DNA from: Adenanthera pavonina
Lineage: Eukaryota > Streptophyta > Magnoliopsida > Fabales > Fabaceae
Assembly: GCA_026686845.1 (NCBI GenBank)
Contig: JAIVEN010000002.1
Coordinates: 42,673,001-42,737,000, forward strand
Reading direction: 5' to 3'
DNA length: 64,000 nucleotides
Shown one piece after another: positions 35,533 through 47,462 of the stretch (its first letter is position 1; every line of letters starts with the position of its first letter). Under the pieces are notes generated by a model. The model worked only from the letters and a program-made list of their open reading frames with translations. It was not told where the DNA came from and ran no database searches. The position numbers and the translations under genes were made by a program.

Positions 35533-36617
35533 CATAAACATCAATATCTTGCTAGGATGCTATGAAATCACATGTACACATCATACACATCATCATCATA
35601 TACAAGTACCTCATCTAACCGTGTGTATACCATAATATGTAGGAAAACCGTACACATACACATAATGATATCATCGTATGAATGGAAACATACACATATA
35701 TATACATATACATATATCAACATAATACACATATACAAATACCCAATTACCTCGAGTTACCAACACCATGCACACAGGGGAATTTGGCAAACCCCCAGTT
35801 CACCCATCACAAACCATACACCTCCAATTAGTCAATCAACCACTACAACATCATAATATACTTTTAATTGGCATAATGCACACATTAACCATAATTCACA
35901 ATCCAACCATTCAAGCTTAATCTATTGTTCTAGTAGCACTAACACTCCTCAATAAGCCTCAATTACATATCCAAACCATAATTATCCATATACTTTTTGG
36001 ATTCTAAACACCTTTTACCATTTCCAACATAGGGTTTACCCCAACTTATGTATAATCTTTCTTAAACTCATACCCAAAGCTTCTTAACACTACGTAGCAC
36101 TTCTATAACCCCAAACCAAGCATTTTAATTGGTGGATTCATCCCAAACTCGAAAACCTAGCATACTCCCACCAATTCCAAGCCAAAAACAAAAGGAAAAG
36201 AGAGGAGAGGAACCAAGATTCACTTATTTACAACTAATCAAGCTTCTTTGATCCAAAAATCACCTCCCAAGGCCAGATTTAAGGAACCCTAGCAGAGCTC
36301 TCCATTTCTCCCTTGTTTCCCTCTACTTCATCTGACTGAATCTCATCCAATTTAAAGAAATTTCACGACTCTCGTCTTGGTGCCAATAAGCTTGCCATGG
36401 TATGAGTACTCTCGGCCTAGAAAATTTTTGAGTTTCCATGAGTGTCTCGCCATGGCCTTACCTTGCTGCGGTGTGGCCCATCTCTATTTCCATTTTCAGA
36501 TTTTGTCTTGTTTGATCCTTTCTCTGGTCCTGGCTCCTCCGGTTTTGTACATATCATTAACTATACTTCCCATTAGCTCGAGACTAAGTCTAGGATAGTA
36601 TACAAAGGGTTCTTACA

Positions 36618-36652
36618 TTCTCTCCTTAAAAGAAATTCCATCCTCAAAATTT
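36618..36652 (-). other. Polypurine tract next to family A 3' LTR
   Basis: Read on the minus strand, TTTTGAGGATGGAATTTC then TTTTAAGGAGAGAA runs straight into the LTR start TGTAAGAACCC at 36617. This matches the phrase before chromovirus gypsy 3' LTRs. It shows that the repeated ~2.5 kb TGTAACAACC units of this window are LTRs and fixes their orientation. Confidence 0.75.
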
Positions 36653-37527
36653 AAAGACATAACATTAATTGAAAACATACATGTTTCTTCCACCTCAATT
36701 CTTCCACTTCTAAATAGATTTTCTCAATATCAACTCTCTATAGCGCCTTTGCAGGATAAGCTACTCTCTCCTACTTCACTTAATAGCCACAAATTCATGC
36801 GACTTACATTGAGTAATCAACCATAATGTCAAATCTTCCTTACATTCCTAGGCATAAAATGGATAATATAAACACCCTAACTTGAATTCTTTCACCCTAA
36901 AATAGACCTTTCACACAATTGTTCCATCAAAACTTCTAGGGAAAATAATCATTCTCCTTAACTTTCGACTTTCTCTTTTACTTGTCCACTTAATCACTTT
37001 GTCTACTCAAGGACTAATCACTTTTAATTATTTCTCTTAAGATTCAAACTACACAAACCACTACATTTACACTGACAAGGCTCCCTTGACTAAACATCAC
37101 TGATTTCCATAACTTATCTTAATCACTTCATAATATCCAAAATTCACTCCTTATTGTCATATTAAAAGGAAAACTTTGTTTTCTCATGACCTCTTCGCCA
37201 TAACAAATACTTGTCTAAGTCCCACTACAAAATATAATCTCTCCACATGCAAACTCCTTACACATCAATTATCTTTGGCAATCATTAACTGTCAAACCTT
37301 TTCACTGCTTCATTCACACATTCTTCTTCAACCGACAACTTTCTCTTCTCATACTATTAACCTTGAGATTTCCTCAAGCAATGACTACCACAATTAATGA
37401 TTCAACCAATCTGGCTTCTTACCATCACTTCCTTCACTACACGAATTGCTACTTGGAAAACTTACATTATCACCTACTTGTCTCTATAACAATATCTCCA
37501 AACTTACATTATCACCCTGATTCCACA
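36653..37527 (-). other. Non-coding internal remnant of the family A element
   Basis: About 0.9 kb lies between the polypurine tract and the broken 5' LTR. On the minus strand it shows many short stops and no pol motif. The junction near 37510-37528 has a short direct repeat (ACTTACATTATCACC at about 37460 and 37502), suggesting the deletion that removed the coding region and the LTR end formed between short repeats. Confidence 0.5.
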
Positions 37528-39774
37528 AAATAGGCTGTATGCCCAAAACACCCATATACTAGGCCTAAAACCCCCTTTTGGGCTCATATACAGCCATTCT
37601 GATGCACATACCTGCTATAACAATAATGACCCATATCGGTGTCCACATCATCGGCACACACATACAACTATTCATAAACATAACCAAACCACATCATAAT
37701 CAAAATCATCATATGCCATTCATCATCATCAACATATCATCCTATCATCACAGCTAGAACCATGAGCTAGCATCATCACAGGACATTTCGATTAGGTGAT
37801 TCCCTTCTAACAACCGGTGAAGACTAATTTTAGAATATCACCAAACTCACCTCACACTAGTGTACCTGGCTAAAGGTCACAGTAATACTTGGATCATGGC
37901 TCTTCTTCCCCTGGACCACCACAGATTGATGGTAATTTAAGGAAGGTGCAGTCTACTGCCGCCTGGCTCTCCAGGCCATGGGAGAGAATTTAGCGGCAGG
38001 GATCTCTTCCTTATTTCATTGTATCATATATCATCATATCATATCTCATCATCACCATCCAATCCACCATTTCTCACAATGTTCATGTGGTGATGATGTC
38101 CATGCCATGTCACTATGTGATAATCATTATTATCATATCATAAACATCAATGTCTTGCTAGCATGCTATGAAATCACATGTACACATCATACTCATCATC
38201 ATCATATACAAGTACCTCATCTATCCGTGTGTATACCACAATATGCAGGAAAACCATACACATACACATACACATAATGATATCATGGTATGAACAGAAA
38301 CATGCACACATATATACATGTATATATATCAATATAATACACATATACAAACACTCAGTTACCTCAAGTTACTGACACCATGCACATAAGCGAATTTGGT
38401 AAACCTTCGGTGCACCCATCATGAACCATACGCTTCCAATTAGTCAATCAATCACTACAACATCATAATACCTTCAATTAGCATAATGAAACATTAACCA
38501 TAATTCACAATCCAACCATTCAAGCTTAATCTATTGTTCCAATAGCACTAACACACCTTAATAAGCCTCAATTACATATCCTAACCATAATTATCCCCAT
38601 ACTTTTAAGATTCCAAACACCCTTTACAATTTTCAACCTAGGGTTTACCCTAAATCATATATAATCCTTCTTAAACTCATACCCAAAGTTTCTTAACACT
38701 ACGTAATACTTCTACAACCCAAACCAAGCATTTTAATTGGCGGATTCATTCCTAACTTGAAAACCTTCCATACTCCCACCGATTCCAAGCCAAAGATGAA
38801 AGGAAAAGAGAGGAGAGGAACCAAGATTCACTTACCAACAATTAAGTAAGCTTCCTTGGTCCAGAAATCTCCTCCCAAGGTCAAATTTAAGGAACCCTAG
38901 CAAAGCTCTCCATTTCTTCCTTGTTTTCCTTTGCTTTGTCAGATTGAATGTCATTTGATTTAAAGAAATTTTGTAACTCTCGCCATGGTACGAGTGCTCT
39001 CGGCCCAGAAAATTTTTGAGTTTCCACAAGTGTCTCACTTCGATGGCCCTGTACCTTACCGTGGTATGACCCTTCTCTGTTTTTATTTTTGGATTTTGTC
39101 TTGTTTGATCCTTTCTCCAATCCTAACTCCTTCAGTCTTGCACACATCATCAAGTATACTTTCTGTTAGCTCAAGGCTAAGTCTAAGATAGTATACTAAG
39201 GGTAGTCTAGGATAGTATACTAAGGGTTGTTATAAGTTATGTGGCATCATGGTTGTCCCTATACTTGGCATAATACTAAACAAAATGAAACAACATGTGT
39301 CCGCATGATCTAGTACCAAAGCTAAAGCATTATACTCCAATATCCCTCATAAGTCAAATAAAAAGATTAAGTCCCTTTAGTTGGCTCCTTGCTAGTGCTG
39401 GAGCCCTCACTTGAAATGCTAACCACAAAAAGGTGGTGAGGCATTATCCCAGTAACCAAGGGTAACACAAAACATGTATATATTGTCAAATACTTCCAAA
39501 TGCATAACTATGACTGACATAGTATAATGCACATGATATGCAAAAACCCCACAAAAATCATCACTAAAACCATGGACTAGTTACTATCACAGGCTAACCT
39601 CAACAAGTAGCCCCCATCCAACAACCTGTGAAAATTGATTAGGGGGTAACCACTAAGCTCTTCCTCTACTAGTCATGACCTGGCCAGAGCCATTACACTA
39701 ATGGTTGGACTATTGCTCTCATTCCCTTGAACCACCTGAATTGGTAGCCATTTACAAAAGGTGCATCCCCAATC

Positions 39775-42294
39775 CATAGTATAACAACCCTCATTACACT
39801 ATCTTAAACTTAGTCTCGAGCTAATAGGAAGTGTACTTGTTGACATATGCAGTATTATAAGAACTTGGATGGAAGAAGAATAAAAAGGAGGCAAAAGCAC
39901 TTCACACCATAATGAAAAGCAAGACCACCATGATGAAGAAAATCAGGAGCTTTAGCATTTGTGAAATAGAAAGATCTCACACCGTAATGAGCTTATCGTC
40001 CATCACAGTGTGCGTCCCTAAAATTCTTTATATCGAACAAGATTCAGTCAAACAGAGCAGAAGAAATCAAGGGAGATCAGAGGAGCTCTACTAGGGCATA
40101 AAGGAGTTGACCTTGGGAGGCAAGTTTTTGACCTTAGGAGCTTGTATTTTGGTTGGTAAGTGATCTCTCCTCTTTTTTCTCTACAATTTTTAGGATGAAA
40201 TTCGGATATATGCATGAAAGGTTGGTTTGGTCAGATTGCTATCGATTAAAATACTTGTATTAGTGGTGTTGAGTGGTTGTTAGTGTTCCTAAGGCATGAG
40301 AATCATTTTTAAGGTGCTGTGGTGATGTATATGCCTAACCCTCGGTTGGAAATTTTAAAGGAAAGTAAGAATCCATATTATATGTGTTAATGTATGGTTT
40401 AAAAGGTCATTTAGAGCTTATTGATATGTGTTTATGCCATTGGAACCCTCGATAGAGCTTAAATAGTTGAACTATTGATTTTGTTTAAGTTATGTAATGT
40501 GTTAATTGAAGATATTATGATATTGTAGTGGTTGTTGGGTTAAACAAAGGCATTTGGCTCGTGATTGGTGTTGAGACAACTTCCTAAATCTGTGTATGTG
40601 GTGTCAGCAATTTGAGGTAACCAGGTGTATATGTAGGGTATTACTTGTTTGTTATGTGGATATATATATGCATATTTCTTTTCATACCACGATATTATTG
40701 CATGTATGTGGCTTTTTTCCATATCGTGGTATGTACACGGCTAGATGAGGTATGTGTATTTCAATCCTTGATACATGTATGTTATGATGATCAATATGAT
40801 GTTATATGTATATGTACAATTCTTGAGCATTCCCATATGGCAAATGCTAGCATGATATTCATAATGATTACACGGTAATATAAACATGATGACATGGCTT
40901 GGAACATCATCAGGCATTGAGCATAGTAAGATATGATAGATTGGGTGATGATGATGAGATGAGCTATGATGATGATATGATAAAAGATCCCTATCACTAA
41001 ATCCTCTCTTATGGCCAAGTAAGCCAGATGGTAGTGGATTACACCTTCCTTAAATCACCACCAATTCGGGTTATCTAGGGGAAGGAAAGCCACAGTCCAA
41101 GCATTAGTGTGACCTTTGGCCGAGTTGCATTAGTGTGAAATGAGCTTGGTGATGTCCTGGAATCAATCTTCTTTAATTATTGGAAAGGAGTCACCTATCA
41201 TAAATGTCTTGTGATGACCTTAGCCTATGGGTCTAGCCAAGTTTGAGGGAGACATGCATACAATGACATCTTGCGAAGCATTGTACTATATGTATATATA
41301 TATGCATAGACTTGTTATTTATTGTATGTTATGTATTTGCCCAGTTACTGAGACTTTGTCTCACACCCTCCATGACTAACATTTCAGGCAAAAACTATGG
41401 TACTAGTCTGGAGAAAACCAAAGAATCATAGGCCTCTTCGCTTTTGGGAATTACAAGTATAACTAGTAGTTTTACCTTTCGGTTTATGTAATATATTGTG
41501 CCAAGTAGAGTAATGTTTCTTGTTTTGCCTATTCTGAGTATTCCTAGGAGTATAGTGATGTATGTGGTTATGTATTGTATGATGATATTGATGGAATAAT
41601 GATGGTGGTATTTGGTTTTATGCTATGTGTGGTTCATATGTACACAATATGAGGATCTAGACCTTGGTAATGGTCAATATGGATTGGTGTATGTCTATTT
41701 GAATATGTTATGCCTGGTTAGTTGCATTATAAGCTCAATATGGTTTTTGGGCATTGTATGTATGGATTAAGGGGGTCAAAACTCTGAGGAGAATTTTCTT
41801 TAGGATGAAACCACCTTGGACAAGTCATTTTTGCCAAATGGAACTTGTGTGAATAGTCTATGGTCACCAATTGGCCAATAGTGGCTAATTAGAGGTGTGA
41901 GTAGTGAGTTTTGGTCAAAAAGTAATCAAATTGGTCACAATAATCCAAAATCTCCATATGGAGATGGATTTAAGTGAAATAAGTATTTATAGTTAGATTA
42001 GGATGAGTGCGACCTACAAGAGTTAGAATCAGATCAATTGAAGATTGGAGCACAAAGTTGTACGCATCAGAAGTTGGCTCGGAATATCAACAAACTACTG
42101 ATATTGTATTAATAGGTGGTGCCGTGATGCCAGAAGCTTGGCCATGGTGCCAACCCATTCTATTTCTCCCAGGCCACGGCGATACTGTAGCAAGTTGCGA
42201 CCAGCCCTGTTTTGTCCTGTTATGTCCCGTTTCGCTAGCTTTTGAGGTTTTGGGTGATGTTTGAGAGTATTTGGGAGTAAGTTGTTACACACAG
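39775..42294 (+). mobile_element. Solo LTR, family A copy 3 (nested)
   Basis: The LTR at 39780-42289 begins TATAACAACCCTCATTACAC and ends GGGAGTAAGTTGTTACA. The flanks CATAG and CACAG agree at four of five bases. Full-length similarity to the other copies includes GTTACTGAGACTTTGTCTCACACCC near 41344. No internal element sequence adjoins it. Confidence 0.82.
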
Positions 42295-42810
42295 CTACCT
42301 GAGTCTCTCAGGTCAAGGATAACTATTTAGTGACAGGGATATTACAAGCCTCACCATCTGGACTCAAGGCCTCATGAGCCATTTAGTGAATCAATATACT
42401 ATGTGGTATTCACTGACATTGTCACCCAACCAAAACCATGCTCTACATATACCATAATTAGTGACAATGCCAATATGTCATGTTGACATGTCAACCATCA
42501 AATGTACCATGCTAGCACTACTAGTCATACATAGTGTGAACATAGGCACTACTAGTCTTACATAGTGTGAACATAAGGATGTGCTACAAAACATCTATAC
42601 ATCATGCTCAATTCTCATGCCTTATCATACATGTATTCATTAAGCCATTCAAAATTTACCCGTCATAGTTTCCAAAAAAGTAAAAGGGGTATAAGAAAAC
42701 TTACTAGCTATGTCATAAACATGTATATCATGATATGAAAAGTTTAATAAGTACACGTGAAATAAAAGCTACTCCCCAGTTACCTTAAGGTGCCTGCACA
42801 TACACAATCA

Positions 42811-45800
42811 TGGGATGTAACAACCCTTAACATGTTGTCTAGAACTTAGTCTTGAGTTAATGAGAAGTATACACTTTGATTTAGTCTTGAGTTAATGAGA
42901 AGTATACACTTTGATTTATGTAACACCGAAGGAAACAGGACCAAAGCAAGGACAATGGGAGAAGAATTCAAGAAATTGAAATGGAAGCACTCCACACCGT
43001 GGTAAGGAGCAAATTCACTGTGGCAAAAAGTACAGCTAACTTCAAATATTTTTGGAGCAAAACGGTGTCATGCCGTGGCACGAGTCACCAAATTTCTTTA
43101 AATTGGAAGGGTTTCAATTGGACGAAGCAGAAAGAATTGAAAGAGAAAGAGAAGAGCTCTGCTAGGGTTTGTGAGATTCGGTCTTAGGGAGTTAGAAATG
43201 GTCTCCTAATGAGGGTCCAGGGGTCTAAAGATTCATCAGAACAAAATCTTTAAGTAAAATACAACATTTTTATCCTAGTGACATACCGTGTATTATCTTT
43301 CTAATTCTGTTTTCATCACTAACCATTGGTTATTTAATTTTAATCAGCTTTATCTAGTAATTCTGGCTATTAAGTGTATCTTTCTAAAAATTAAATGAAT
43401 TGTTTATGCCTTGCCCCTTCATTCTTATTATTCTTTGTTTGTTTGTTTGGAACTGAAGGGCATATTATCTACCTGAGTATCAAGCCTACTGAAATTATCT
43501 CGAACATGGGATGAAATGTTAGTTCTTGTTTGCATGTAAGAGTTTTATTATGCTTCCTTGTGTTGTTTTCCTCCTCATATCTTTTCTTTCTTCCTCCTTC
43601 CCACCCTCCTTCTCTCTCTCTTGTTATTAGAATCTAAGGATAAAACCTTATTTCACTGTAAATTTTAAGATTGCAAATTCCATACCTTACAAAACCCTAG
43701 AGTTAAAGAATTATTGGTTAATATCATTAAGATGCCATACTGTGTTCATGGAATTTTGGTGTGAATATTGGTAATTTATTTTTCGTTTCATAGACAACCT
43801 CTTCATTAATTCTCACACCGTTGAAAAAATAATCATACCAGTTGTTGTGGCCTTTCTTTTCTGCAAATTAAACTTCCCATATCTTATTTGCCCCTATAAT
43901 GATATGCTTTTCAGTTAAGTCACTTTTGCCAAAACGCATTTGAACTGGTTCTGAATAAACCTCTATATGTTACATGACATAGCCCCCTTATATGAATCAA
44001 AAGGACTAATATTTTATTATGCCGACAAGGTCTAATTTTGGATGCTAGTAGAACTCAAGGAGGTTGTTTGCATTTTACTAATGAGGTTTCCTTTCAGTAA
44101 TGATTGTCTGAGATATGGTGTTAGAGAAGAATTTGAACTATAGTTTTAATGATTTATGGACTCTAAAAGCTTTAATCTTGATTGGTAAGTGAATTTATGT
44201 CTTTCCTTATCTCTTTTCTCCATAAATTTTGGATGAAATTTGTGTATCTGCATAAGGGTTCATGGTTGGTCAAATTTCCACTAATTAAAATGGGTGCAAG
44301 TAGATCATTGAAGTATTATTTAGTGTTATTTAGGTTTGGGTATGAGTTTAAGAAGGATTATGTATGGTTTGGTGTAAACCTTAGCTTTATTTTGAGTGTG
44401 GAAGCTTGGGATCTGAATTGTATATATTGGTTCATGATTTCAATGGTTGCATGGGGCTCATTAATGTGTAATTATGCTACTGCAACTATGGGTTAAGCTT
44501 GAATGGTTGAATTATAGATTTTGGTTAAAGTGGGCTTTATGTTAATCGAAGATATTATGACATTGTAATGATTATTTGGCTAATTAAAAGTGTTTGGTTC
44601 ATGATTGGTGCTCTGAAGGCGTGCTAAAATGCCTGTGTATGTTGTGTTGGTAATTCGAGGTAATCGGGGTGTATGTGATATGTGTGTTGATTTTTATTAT
44701 ATATATATGTATATTCATTTTCATGCCATGATATCACTTGTATATATATATGTTTGCTCTTTTCATATCACGGTAGGTGCTTGGCTGGTAAAGGTATGGT
44801 AAGCTCTATACTTTCCCTTGTTTTTAGTAGATGAAAACATGTTATTAATGTATATGTATATGTATATATGATTTGTGAGCATCCATACATGATAACATGG
44901 TAGCATGATAATGATGACAATTATGATGATGATGATGATGATTGTGTATCACATTGACATGTTAGCATGGCATTGAGCATCATCACTGCATTTTGCATAT
45001 TGGAAAATGGTTGATCTGGTGATGATGATATGAGATATGATGATACCATGAGGTCTATTGAACCCACAAGTCGCCAAGTAGTGAGGTTGATGGTTGAATG
45101 TCCTTGTCACTAAATCCTCTCCTATAGCTAGGAAAGCCAGGTGGCAGTGGATTAGGGATGCATATTCCCTAAATCACCACCAATTTAGGTGATCCAGGGG
45201 AAGGGGAACTACAGTCCAATCATTAGTGTAGCCTTTAGCTTAGTCACACTAGTAAGAAATGAGCTTGGTGATGTCCTAGAATTAGTCTTTACTGGTTGTT
45301 GAAAGATATTGGGTATGCCTTGTGATGGTACTAGCCCATAGTTCTAGCCGTGTGTGAAGGGGAACATGCATACCATTTCATTTGCATTGTATCCTATCAT
45401 ATGCATACATTTTGAATATATATATATGGTATATATGTTGTCTATTGTGTATTGTGTGTGATTCCCAGTTATTAAGACTCTATCTCACACCCTTCGTGGC
45501 TAACTTTTTAGGCAAAGACTCCAACACTAGTCCAGAGAAGACTAATGAATCCTAGCTCTTTCCCTTGATGGGAGTAACCAAGTTCACTAGTAGCATCTCA
45601 TTTAGTTTATGTAATGAATTGTGCCAAGTAGGTTGTTGTTGTATGTTTTATCTGTTGCCTATATCCTGGGAGTATGTTATAGAATATGGATGTGTATTAT
45701 TGGTGTAAGGGTATAGTATGCCAATGATATAGTGAAATGCCCATTGTGTGATATGTTATGGTTGTGATTGAATGCAATATACATGGTTGGTAGTGCATGA

Positions 45801-46474
45801 GATATGATTGTTGGACCTCGGTATAGGTCAATATGTGTTGGTATGCATGAGTATCCATTGTCGGACTGGTATGTCTCATTATGAGCCCAATATGGTTTTT
45901 AGGTCTTGCATGTGTGATTTGGGCATGTAGTCTATTATGTTAATTTGGGTTTCAAGGGGGTTAAAACTTGGAGAAGCAGTTTCTTCGAGGTGAAACCTCC
46001 CTGGACAAGTCCATTGTGTCAAAAGTGACCTGTAAGAGTGGTCCTGGGTTGCCAATTGGTTACTGATAGCAATTGGAGATGTTAAGTTATGAGTTTTGGT
46101 CAAAAAGTGACCAAAACATTCTCGAGCATCCCACCATACGGAGGTATTTTAAGGTCTAGTTAATGTCCATAGTTAGATTGGGAGTAGAATGTTAGAATCG
46201 GGTTAATCAGAGATCAGAACACAAAGTTTTGCAAGTCAAAAGGTTACCCAAAACATCAACAAATTGCTGATGTGTTGTCAGCTAATGGCACCATGGCACC
46301 ATAAACCAAGCCATGGCACCATGCATTCTGTGCCTCAACCTATTTCATCTAGTAGCTATAAGGCCGCGGAGTCATTGTAGCAGGCGGCGGCCCCAAACTA
46401 ATCTCACACTTTTTGAGTAGTTTTGATGGTTTTGAGTGTGTTAGGGTTGATTTTTGTTAGGGTGTTACACGGGA
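42811..46474 (+). mobile_element. Solo LTR, family A copy 4 with extra ~0.95 kb
   Basis: The LTR at 42816-46469 starts TGTAACAACCCTTAACATG and ends GTTAGGGTGTTACA. The flanks TGGGA and CGGGA agree at four of five bases. It is 3,654 bases long against about 2.5 kb for its relatives; the excess is an insertion of about 0.95 kb near 43205-44150. A 37-base tandem duplication (TAGTCTTGAGTTAATGAGAA...) lies at about 42846-42917. Confidence 0.82.
43205..44150. other. Unrecognised insertion inside family A LTR copy 4
   Basis: This stretch has no counterpart in the other family A copies. The LTR alignment is lost after CTTAGGGAGTTAG and resumes at TGGACTCTAAAAGCTTTAATC. The sequence is moderately T-rich with no long frame, and looks like intron or untranslated gene DNA. 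Exact borders and a target duplication could not be fixed. Confidence 0.5.
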
Positions 46475-47422
46475 GGTCATCAGAATACCAACTACATACG
46501 CACAAAAGAGAGATACAACCAAGTTAACATATGGCTTCTCAAGCATGAATTAGGACCCAAAGTAAACATCAAACTCCCATAAGACCAATAAACTTCATAA
46601 AGTCATTTGATCTCCACTAGGTCAAAATCCCTTATATGTCAAAGGAACCATTTAACTACTAATTTGTTGCTTCCAAAAAACTCTTTAGAGTGTGGTAACT
46701 TCAATTAAACAAACTCATAGCCTACACACACATGAAACATCCAAATCAAGATGAGTCATAGCCTCTAGTAGAACTTAACTCGGTGAACCAAGCATAAACT
46801 CAGTGAAAACAAGTCGCCAATAGCATACCTACTCCATTATACCTAAAACAACTCATAGAACCAAACTTGAACTCACTTGCATTCAGATATCATGAAAACC
46901 AAAAATTAGAGACCAAGGTTTAGAGAGATTACAAACTTAATCACCCAAAAATATCACCTAAAGCTCAAAAATGCCAAACAACACTTCATTGAAGCATTCT
47001 AATACAATTTAATCAGTGGAAATTCAGCCAAAAATGAAATCCAACCTACAACCACAAAAGCCATCATTAAACCTTGAAGAAAGTGGAGAGGGAATGATAT
47101 AAACCAATATACCTACAAGATTCAAGCATCCTAAGGCTCAAAATCACATCCCTTGACCTCAGAATCATGAAACCCTAACAAAGTCAATGCTAGGAAAAAT
47201 ATTATTTTGTCATGGTACTTCGCATAATTTTTAAAAAATTTCCTAACCTGGCACCTAGGTGGGTAATGTTGGTGTTGCGATGTGAGCCATATTTGTCTCC
47301 AAATCTAGCTTTGTTTTTCCTATTTTCCTTTGATCCTAGGCCCTCTGGTTCTATACCATTCCATGATTACTGTCCTATTAATCCTAATACATATCCAGTA
47401 CAAGCAAATTGGTGTTGTTACA

Positions 47423-47462
47423 TTTGGTGTCATCCATCATTGCCTTGCAGTGTTTTCATTAT
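47423..47462 (+). pseudogene. L1-type LINE, third fragment
   Basis: About 40 bases after the outer solo LTR encode SSIIALQCF, which continues the L1 text GCLSIAGHHTVV left at 28272 (the family has a similar V-L-S-S-I-P-x-Y-x-M stretch). The relic then gives way to a tandem-repeat array. Confidence 0.5.

Larger units (their letters stand above)
29144..39239 (-). mobile_element. Internally deleted LTR retrotransposon (family A, gypsy-like)
   Basis: A whole element at 29149-39234 is flanked by a perfect 5-bp duplication AGTTA (29144-29148 and 39235-39239). In minus orientation it consists of a 5' LTR lacking about 540 bases of its 3' end (39234 to about 37528), about 0.9 kb of non-coding internal DNA, a polypurine tract and a 3' LTR (36617-29149) holding two solo LTRs. 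No gag or pol remains. The polypurine tract phrase (GAGGATGGAATTTCTTTTAAGGAGAGAA on the minus strand, in two parts) is the kind found in plant chromovirus gypsy elements. Confidence 0.78.
28268..47427 (-). mobile_element. Outer family A solo LTR split by three insertions
   Basis: A minus-oriented LTR begins at 28273 (TGTGACATCC) and ends at 47422 (GGTGTTGTTACA). Its flanks TGTGG and TTTGG agree at four of five bases. The pieces 28273-29148, 39240-39779, 42295-42815 and 46475-47422 align in order with uninterrupted family A copies, for example the CACTTGAAATGCTAACC and ACTTGGCATAATAC landmarks. Together they make about 2.9 kb. The inserted elements occupy 29149-39234, 39780-42289 and 42816-46469. 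The L1 reading resumes on the right (SSIIALQCF), supporting the boundary. Confidence 0.72.

Noticed and set aside
35572..35856. Open frame rich in Ser/Tyr/Thr, and the similar ones at 37978-38375
   Set aside because: Both come from ATCATCATC and ACACATACA low-complexity LTR sequence; they are the same LTR position in two copies, not genes.
44182..44496. Open frame of 104 codons with hydrophobic stretches
   Set aside because: It lies in a family A solo LTR; homologous copies at 30690 and 40160 have stops throughout.
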